A DNA stretch of 56,704 nucleotides from Methylophaga sulfidovorans (GTDB lineage Bacteria > Pseudomonadota > Gammaproteobacteria > Nitrosococcales > Methylophagaceae). The stretch lies in NCBI RefSeq assembly GCF_900114205.1, contig NZ_FOSH01000012.1:1-56704 (forward strand), given 5' to 3'. The notes below the pieces were generated by a model. It was not told the DNA's origin, did not search any database, and saw only the letters and a program-made list of their open reading frames with translations. Shown piece after piece: positions 50,171 through 56,704 of the stretch; position 1 is the stretch's first letter; the number at the start of each line of letters is the position of its first letter. The translations under genes were made by a program, and so were the position numbers.

Positions 50171-50178
50171 GCGCGGCT

Positions 50179-50346
50179 CTTCAGGTGCTCTGTTTATGCA
50201 GAGTTAAACGGGAAGTTGGTGAAAAATCCAACACTGCCCCCGCAACGGTAAGCGTTGAAAAACACATCATTAAGCCACTGCGAATGTCGTGGGAAGGCGA
50301 TGTGTCAGGCGATAGCCACAACGTAAGTCCGGAGACCGGCCTGAGG
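50179..50346 (+). promoter_or_regulatory. Cobalamin riboswitch upstream of btuB
   Basis: It shows P1 CTTCAGG (50179-50185) with CCTGAGG (50340-50346), the TTAAACGGGAAG box, the core ACTGCCCCCGCAACGGTAAGC, GTGGGAAGG, and the B12-box GTCCGGAGACCGGCCTG. Its core is nearly identical to the divergent copy, but the peripheral helices differ, so the pair is not a fresh duplication. Confidence 0.95.
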
Positions 50347-50413
50347 TTTCATAACAACACAATGTGTTGTGACCCTATTAACCCTGGATCGCGGGTGAGC
50401 GTATCCTCAGGAG
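50340..50413 (+). promoter_or_regulatory. btuB: Expression platform of the btuB riboswitch
   Basis: CCTGAGG at the aptamer's 3' end (50340-50346) is exactly complementary to CCTCAGG (50405-50411), which overlaps the AGGAG ribosome binding site (50409-50413). A second hairpin, GGATCGC with GCG-T-ATCC (50386-50406), shares two bases with that pairing. No T-run follows, so switching probably acts on translation. Which fold goes with bound B12 is not decided by inspection. Confidence 0.55.
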
Positions 50414-50419
50414 ACAATT

Positions 50420-52246
50420 ATGACCTTGTTTTCAAAGGCTTTGCCTTTGCGTGCTTGCACGCGTCTATCAGCATTCACGCTGATTTCTTCTTTACTTTCC
50501 TTACCAGCCATCGCCAGTGATGAACTTGATTCCATCACGGTCACGGCGAACCGTATGCCTACTGAAAATGCATTGGCGCCGACTACAGTGATTACAGAAG
50601 CTGACATCGAAAAGCTTCAAATTCAAGACCTTGCCTCATTATTGTCACGTTTTCCAGGCATTGATATGACTCAGAATGGTGGTTTGGGTAAGACGAGTGG
50701 TGTGTCTATTCGGGGAACAAACTCCGATCATGTTCTTGTTTTAGTCGATGGCGTCAAATGGTATTCCGCTACATCAGGCTCGTCAGCGTTACAAGACTTT
50801 CCTGTCAGCCAAATTGAACGAATTGAAATTGTCAGAGGCCCGCGTGCTGGACTTTATGGTTCAGAAGCTATTGGTGGTGTGATTCAAATCTTCACTAAGA
50901 GTGGTTCAGTTAGTAAGCCAACGCCTTATTTTAGTGTTTCTGCTGGTACAAAGAATACACTTCGAAGCAATGCTGGAATAAGTGGTGGTAACGACACTAC
51001 AAAATATAATCTTGGCTATAGCTACGACACGACAAATGGCATTAACACGCAAAAAGGTAAAAACCCAGATCATGATGGGTACCGTAATCAAAGTGTATCG
51101 TTAAAAGTTAATCAACAGTGGATGGAAAATTGGTCAACAGATCTTAATCTGCTTCGTGCGAATGCCCGTAATCACTACGATGGCTATAGCGTAAATAAAA
51201 ATTACGTTACAGATACTGTGCAACAAATTCTGGGACTAAATAATAATATTTCAGTGAACGATACATGGTCTATGAGTTTTGACCTCTCTGAGTCGCGTGA
51301 TCGTTCACAAAACTATGTCGATGATGAGATAACAACGAATTACAATACTCGTCATCGTTATGCGGGGTGGATAAATCACTTTCAGTTAAATACTCAGCAC
51401 CGTGTCAATATTGGCCTAGAGTATGAGAATGATAAGATTGATAGCTCTGATACTTTCGTCGAAGACTCTCGTGACAACAAAGCTATTTTTGTAAGCTGGG
51501 AAGCTGAAGTCGATAAAAATACTTGGCTTATGAGTGCCCGGCATGATGACAATGAATCATTTGGTCATGAAACGACGGGAACGGCTGATTATGGTTTCCA
51601 GTTAAGTGATGATTTAAGGTTGACAGCCAATGCTGGCACGGGCTTTAAGACTCCCTCATTTAATGATCTTTATTATCCTCTAGACGGTTCTGGCTACAAA
51701 GGTAATCCAGACCTGAAACCAGAAAAATCAACCTCATATGGTATTGGTATAGAAGGCACACCTAGCTGGGGACATTGGGCAGTCAATACTTATAAGAATA
51801 AGATCAGAAATTTGATCGTTTGGGATAAATCGCCTTCTAATGTCAATGTGGCGAAGATCAAAGGAATTGAGTTTGAAGTCACAACAACCTTGGCAGATTG
51901 GCAAGTCTCTGCAGATGCTTCATTTTTACAACCGGAAGATGATAAAACAGGCAATGTTTTACCCAGAAGAGCAAAACGTTTAGCTAATCTTCACCTGGAT
52001 CGGAATTGGGGAGACTGGTCTACAGGCGCAAGCTGGAAGTTAAGAGGGCAAAGCTATGATAAAGCCGATAATGTTAAACGTCTTGGAGGTTACGGACTGT
52101 TAGATTTGCGTGTTGCTTATCAAGTTGATCCAGACTGGACTGTCAGGTTAACGGGACAAAATATGTTAAATAAAGACTATGAAACCGTTGAGGACTATTA
52201 CAGCCTAGGTCGTACTGTGATGTTGTCGATCAGTTACCAACCTTAA
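50420..52246 (+). CDS. btuB: TonB-dependent vitamin B12 receptor BtuB
   Basis: BtuB is the outer-membrane barrel that imports cobalamins with energy from TonB. The 608-aa protein (E. coli 614) has a signal peptide cleaved near A32, a TonB box DSITVTA (37-43), and a plug domain with GVSIRGTNSDHVLVLVDGV and IERIEIVRGPRAGLYGSEAIGG. A beta-barrel follows, ending GRTVMLSISYQP. Strong AGGAG at 50409-50413 sets the ATG. It is single in its transcript, with a terminator directly after it. No btuC/D/F genes are adjacent, consistent with a BtuM-like inner-membrane route. Confidence 0.94.
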   Translation: MTLFSKALPLRACTRLSAFTLISSLLSLPAIASDELDSITVTANRMPTENALAPTTVITEADIEKLQIQDLASLLSRFPGIDMTQNGGLGKTSGVSIRGTNSDHVLVLVDGVKWYSATSGSSALQDFPVSQIERIEIVRGPRAGLYGSEAIGGVIQIFTKSGSVSKPTPYFSVSAGTKNTLRSNAGISGGNDTTKYNLGYSYDTTNGINTQKGKNPDHDGYRNQSVSLKVNQQWMENWSTDLNLLRANARNHYDGYSVNKNYVTDTVQQILGLNNNISVNDTWSMSFDLSESRDRSQNYVDDEITTNYNTRHRYAGWINHFQLNTQHRVNIGLEYENDKIDSSDTFVEDSRDNKAIFVSWEAEVDKNTWLMSARHDDNESFGHETTGTADYGFQLSDDLRLTANAGTGFKTPSFNDLYYPLDGSGYKGNPDLKPEKSTSYGIGIEGTPSWGHWAVNTYKNKIRNLIVWDKSPSNVNVAKIKGIEFEVTTTLADWQVSADASFLQPEDDKTGNVLPRRAKRLANLHLDRNWGDWSTGASWKLRGQSYDKADNVKRLGGYGLLDLRVAYQVDPDWTVRLTGQNMLNKDYETVEDYYSLGRTVMLSISYQP

Positions 52247-52263
52247 AATTATTTAGATTCAAT

Positions 52264-52297
52264 AAAAATACCCGAACATGTTTCGGGTATTTTTTTG
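52264..52297 (+). terminator. Rho-independent terminator of btuB
   Basis: A 13-bp stem AAAAATACCCGAA/TTCGGGTATTTTT (52264-52276 with 52282-52294) and a T-run. The symmetric A and T tracts could allow use in both directions. Confidence 0.92.
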
Positions 52298-52374
52298 TCT
52301 GAAACTCAGGATTCATCTGGTCAGTAGCCCACTAAAAATATAGAATTGTCACATCTTTTTTATATTGAACTTCC

Positions 52375-53565
52375 ATGACAGATAAATATGACAATAAAGG
52401 CTTTGCTACCAAAGCCGTTCGTGTTGGCCACAGAAGAACTGCCGAGTCAGAACAATCAGAACCTATTTTTCCGACATCCAGCTTTGTGTTTGAGAGTGCA
52501 GAACAAGCTGCTGCCAGATTTGGTGGTGATGAAAAGGGAAATATTTATTCACGCTTCACCAACCCCACAGTTCGCACTTTTGAACAGCGTTTAGCTGCTT
52601 TAGAAGGTGGTGAAGCCTGTGTTGCTACATCGTCAGGTATGTCAGCGATCTTATCGACAATGATGGCCTTATTATCTGCAGGTGATCATATCGTTTCGTC
52701 GATGAGTATTTTTGGTACTTCTCGTGTTTTATTTGATAAGTATTTATCTAAATTTGGTGTTAGTACGAGTTATGTAAAACTCACCGATCTGGATGACTGG
52801 AAGGCGGCGATTACACCAGAAACAAAAATATTGTTTTTGGAAACGCCATCCAATCCAATGAATGAAATTGCTGATTTGGAAGCGCTTTCGAAGCTGGCAA
52901 AAGCCAATGACTGTTTATTAGTCGTCGATAATTGTTTCTGTACACCAGCATTGCAAAGACCATTGGAATTAGGGGCTGATATCGTTGTACATTCGGCAAC
53001 AAAATATATTGATGGCCAGGGACGTTGTATTGGTGGCGCCGTCGTGGGAGATGCCAAACGCGTAGGTGAAGATGTATTTGGATTCCTGCGTACCGCTGGT
53101 CCTACTATGAGTCCATTTAATGCATGGACTTTCCTTAAAGGTCTGGAAACGTTGGATTTAAGAATGAAAGCGCATTCAGCGTCAGCACTTGAAGTAGCGA
53201 CTTGGTTGGAATCTCAGCCATTAGTGAATCATGTCTTTTACTCAGGCTTGCCTTCGCATCCACAGCATGAGCTGGCTAAGAAACAACAGTCGGCATTTGG
53301 TGGCATTATTGCCTTTGAAATTAAAGGTGGAAAGAAGGATGCCTGGACCTTAATCAACTCACTGGAATGGCTTTCTATCACAGCGAATTTAGGTGATAGC
53401 AAAACAACGATCACGCATCCAGCAACAACAACCCATGGGCGTCTGTCAGAAGAAGCACGTGCCGCATCGGGGATTTCTGATGGGATGTTACGACTTTCTA
53501 TTGGTCTTGAAAGTGTTGATGATATTAAAGCGGATCTAGCCCGGGGTTTTGCTGCCATTAAATAA
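52375..53565 (+). CDS. metZ: O-succinylhomoserine sulfhydrylase MetZ
   Basis: MetZ makes homocysteine directly from O-succinylhomoserine and sulfide, bypassing cystathionine. The 396-aa Cys/Met-metabolism PLP enzyme has YSRFTNPTVRTFEQRLAALEGGE, LETPSNP, and the PLP lysine K210 in VVHSATKYIDGQGR. The N-terminal KGFATKAVRVGHRRT and the GGEACVATSSGMSA segment fit MetZ better than MetB or MetC. No clear ribosome binding site precedes the ATG, so a very short or leaderless mRNA is possible. Confidence 0.93.
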   Translation: MTDKYDNKGFATKAVRVGHRRTAESEQSEPIFPTSSFVFESAEQAAARFGGDEKGNIYSRFTNPTVRTFEQRLAALEGGEACVATSSGMSAILSTMMALLSAGDHIVSSMSIFGTSRVLFDKYLSKFGVSTSYVKLTDLDDWKAAITPETKILFLETPSNPMNEIADLEALSKLAKANDCLLVVDNCFCTPALQRPLELGADIVVHSATKYIDGQGRCIGGAVVGDAKRVGEDVFGFLRTAGPTMSPFNAWTFLKGLETLDLRMKAHSASALEVATWLESQPLVNHVFYSGLPSHPQHELAKKQQSAFGGIIAFEIKGGKKDAWTLINSLEWLSITANLGDSKTTITHPATTTHGRLSEEARAASGISDGMLRLSIGLESVDDIKADLARGFAAIK

Positions 53566-53603
53566 CGGCACAAAACCTGCATAGCCCTGCCTACATTGGA
53601 GTA

Positions 53604-53651
53604 GCTGTCAAAAAAATGTCTTTAAAAAGCCTAAAGACAGAGCCTGACAGC
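53604..53651 (+). repeat. Nested inverted repeats upstream of the VWA gene
   Basis: Outer arms GCTGTCA (53604-53610) and TGACAGC (53645-53651) enclose inner arms TGTCTTTA (53617-53624) and TAAAGACA (53632-53639), both pairs perfect. As RNA this makes a two-step hairpin with a 7-nt loop. There is no T-run, so it is a weak terminator candidate for metZ; an operator or mRNA stabiliser is equally possible. Confidence 0.7.
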
Positions 53652-53673
53652 ATAATGAACAAGGTAGATTGCT

Positions 53674-55469
53674 ATGTTAGATTTCTTAAAGATCGCATTG
53701 CCATTAGTGTTGCTGGCAACCATGCCAGTACGGCAGGCACAAGCGGCTGAAACACCCAGTAGTGATGTTCGTGTTGTGATAGACGTATCAGGCAGCATGA
53801 AAAAAAATGACCCCAAAAACCTTCGGGCACCAGCACTCAGAATGTTAGTGGGGCTGATGCCAGATGATGCTAATGCTGGGGTCTGGACCTTCGCTAAGAT
53901 GGTGAATATGCTGGTGCCATGGCAAAAAGTAGATGACGACTGGCGCCAAAATGCTATTGAGAAATCCTCAAAAATACATTCTCTAGGTCTGTACACTAAT
54001 ATTGAATTAGCACTACAGAAGGCCACCAAAACCGGCATCAAAAATGATCCTAAGCAGCGTCAAAGCCTGATTTTATTATCAGATGGCTTTGTCGATTTAC
54101 AGCCTGGCGATAAAGCCAGTGAAGCATCACGGCAACGCATTTTGAATGATATTGTTCCCAAGCTAAAAGCGGCGAATCTGGCCGTTCACACCATTGCCCT
54201 GTCAGATAATGCCGATCATGAATTACTAAAAGCCATTTCTATGGAAACGGATGGCTGGTATCAACAGGCCAATTCGGCTGATGATTTACAGCGTATTTTT
54301 TTGCATATGTTTGAAAAAGCCACACAACCAGACACCGTGCCTCTGACTGACAATCAATTCAAAATCGACAGTAGTGTCAATGAAATGACAGTGCTCGCCT
54401 TTCGTAAAGCTGGCTCTGCAGAAACTCAACTTAAAACACCTGACGGTAAAACCCTTACTGAGCTCGATCAGTCAGAAAAAATGCGTTGGTTACACGAAGA
54501 TAGCTTTGATCTGATTACTATTGAAAAGCCTGCCATCGGTGAGTGGAGAATTGACGCCCAACTTGATCCTGATAACAGGGTGATGGTGGTAACAGATATG
54601 AAACTGGAGACCAGTGATTTACCGAATAATGTACTTAAAGGTGAAAAATTTGATTTTCACGCTACATTAACTGATCACGGTAAAGCCATTACCCGAAAAG
54701 ATTTTCTTGAACTCGTCGATGGCTCACTGAAGCAAAACTCAGAGCAGGGAGAGAAGCGATTATCGATGATACTGGATCCTCAAAAAAGTCAGTTTAATGC
54801 CACCTTAGGTGAGGAGTTTACTGCCGGTAGACAAGATGTGATTGTGACGCTGAAAAGTGCCACATTTGAACGTCAGAGACGCCAGAGTATCAATGTTATA
54901 GCAGCCCCTTATTATGTTGAGACTGAGCGCTTACCCGGCGACAGTCGAAGTCATCGGATTCAAGTTCAGGTTGAACCAACACTCATTAAACCGGATTCTT
55001 TGTCGATAAAAGCATTATTAAGGGAAGAAAATGGTAGCGAGTGGCCCTACGATATGCAGAAAACCGATACGAATAATTGGCAACTGACATTAACTGAGCT
55101 GACCAAAGATGCCAAATATGACTTGTCACTTCAGTTACGTGGTGAAACGCCTGAAGGACGACCTGTGTTTTTACAGGCAGAACCGATTCAATTAAAAGAT
55201 GAATTAGCTGCTGAAGAGCCCGTTGACTTATTTGACGAAGAACTGACACCTATCCTAGATCCGATTACCGGTGACGATGAGGCCAATATCGATATCATGC
55301 CATTGGATGATGATCTGATGTTAGAAGACAGTGATGGTAGTTCAGACAGCTCCATGTCAGATAACACCAAACTCCTGATCGGCAATGCCATTATTGTCTG
55401 TTTATTGATTGCTGGTGTGATTTGGTGGCGTAGACAGAATGCAGCCACTATGGCGGTAGGAGATACGCT

Positions 55470-55473
<4 letters not shown>
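53674..55473 (+). CDS. Von Willebrand A-domain protein, periplasmic, C-terminal membrane anchor
   Basis: The 599-aa protein has a signal peptide (about 1-24) and a VWA domain with an intact MIDAS start DVSGSMKKND (37-46), then a T (TFAK region) and ILLSDGFVD for the other metal ligands. Beta-sandwich-like regions follow (about 230-520). An acidic segment (520-570) precedes a single membrane helix, LLIGNAIIVCLLIAGVIWW (571-589). It resembles the gammaproteobacterial TIGR03503 group, of unknown role. It overlaps the next gene by 4 bp (TTGA), so the two products probably work together. Confidence 0.85.

Positions 55474-56704
<1,231 letters not shown>

Noticed and set aside
52247-52374. SAM riboswitch or MetR-type leader before metZ
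   Set aside because: After the btuB terminator under 80 bp remain and no SAM-aptamer blocks are visible.

Overview
The window is an ordinary, densely packed chromosomal segment of a gammaproteobacterium with modest GC. Evidence is the E. coli-like block miaA-hfq-hflX-hflK-hflC-yjeT-purA, plus clpS-clpA, folK-panB-panC-panD and lpxB-rnhB, all with clearly gammaproteobacterial protein sequences. The overall flavour (membrane pyrophosphatase, HisZ, full late B12 operon) would suit a marine Thiotrichales/Piscirickettsiaceae type such as Methylophaga. That genus guess is inference only, because no methylotrophy gene lies in the window. I see no prophage, insertion sequence, CRISPR array or tRNA.

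Layout. 1-80: the 3' end of a 5S rRNA gene and its terminator, closing an rRNA operon. 462-8962: rho, miaA, hfq, hflX, hflK, hflC, a DUF2065 protein, hisZ and purA, all on the + strand. 8998-9861 (-): a 3-hydroxyisobutyrate dehydrogenase-family reductase. 9971-21588 (+): glyA, nrdR, ribD, ribE, a RibBA whose cyclohydrolase half is degenerate, lpxB, rnhB, pcnB, folK, a deoxynucleoside kinase, panB, panC, panD and a UPF0114 membrane protein. 21589-23394 (+): a two-domain OlsF-like lipid acyltransferase behind a Pho-box-like array and a perfect hairpin. 23391-30792 is mostly on the - strand: YchJ, a YeeZ-like epimerase that seems to start at AUU, a 92-aa unknown, a lytic transglycosylase, a CopD-like membrane protein, fumarase, proS, a MIF-like tautomerase and a DUF4124 protein. 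One retropepsin-like protease gene is on the + strand. 30850-40675: a pseudouridine synthase, a MATE transporter, the membrane pyrophosphatase, TauE/SafE, soluble ppa, serB, grxD, clpS and clpA.

41020-52246 is the cobalamin locus. Two cobalamin riboswitches stand back to back, each with its own promoter. The leftward one leads a tightly overlapped ten-gene operon: a candidate BtuM transporter, then cobB, bluB, cbiB, cobD, cobQ, cobU, cobT, cobS and cobO. The rightward one leads btuB. Together they cover outer-membrane uptake, probable inner-membrane uptake, amidation, aminopropanol attachment, lower-ligand synthesis, nucleotide loop assembly and adenosylation. Corrin-ring synthesis genes are absent here.

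52375-56704: metZ, a von Willebrand A-domain protein, and an acidic single-pass membrane protein. The last gene runs off the window inside a GAGCCA hexanucleotide array coding for a Glu-Pro repeat.

The most interesting signal is 21589-21678. Four TGTCAT-type half-sites at exact 11-bp spacing precede a -10-like element, followed by a 23-bp perfect inverted repeat whose loop holds the predicted start site and whose right arm ends on the acyltransferase start codon. This suggests phosphate-starvation control of aminolipid synthesis with built-in silencing of read-through RNA. Other points are the paired riboswitches with a BtuM candidate, the AUU start, the RibBX-like protein and the terminal EP repeat.
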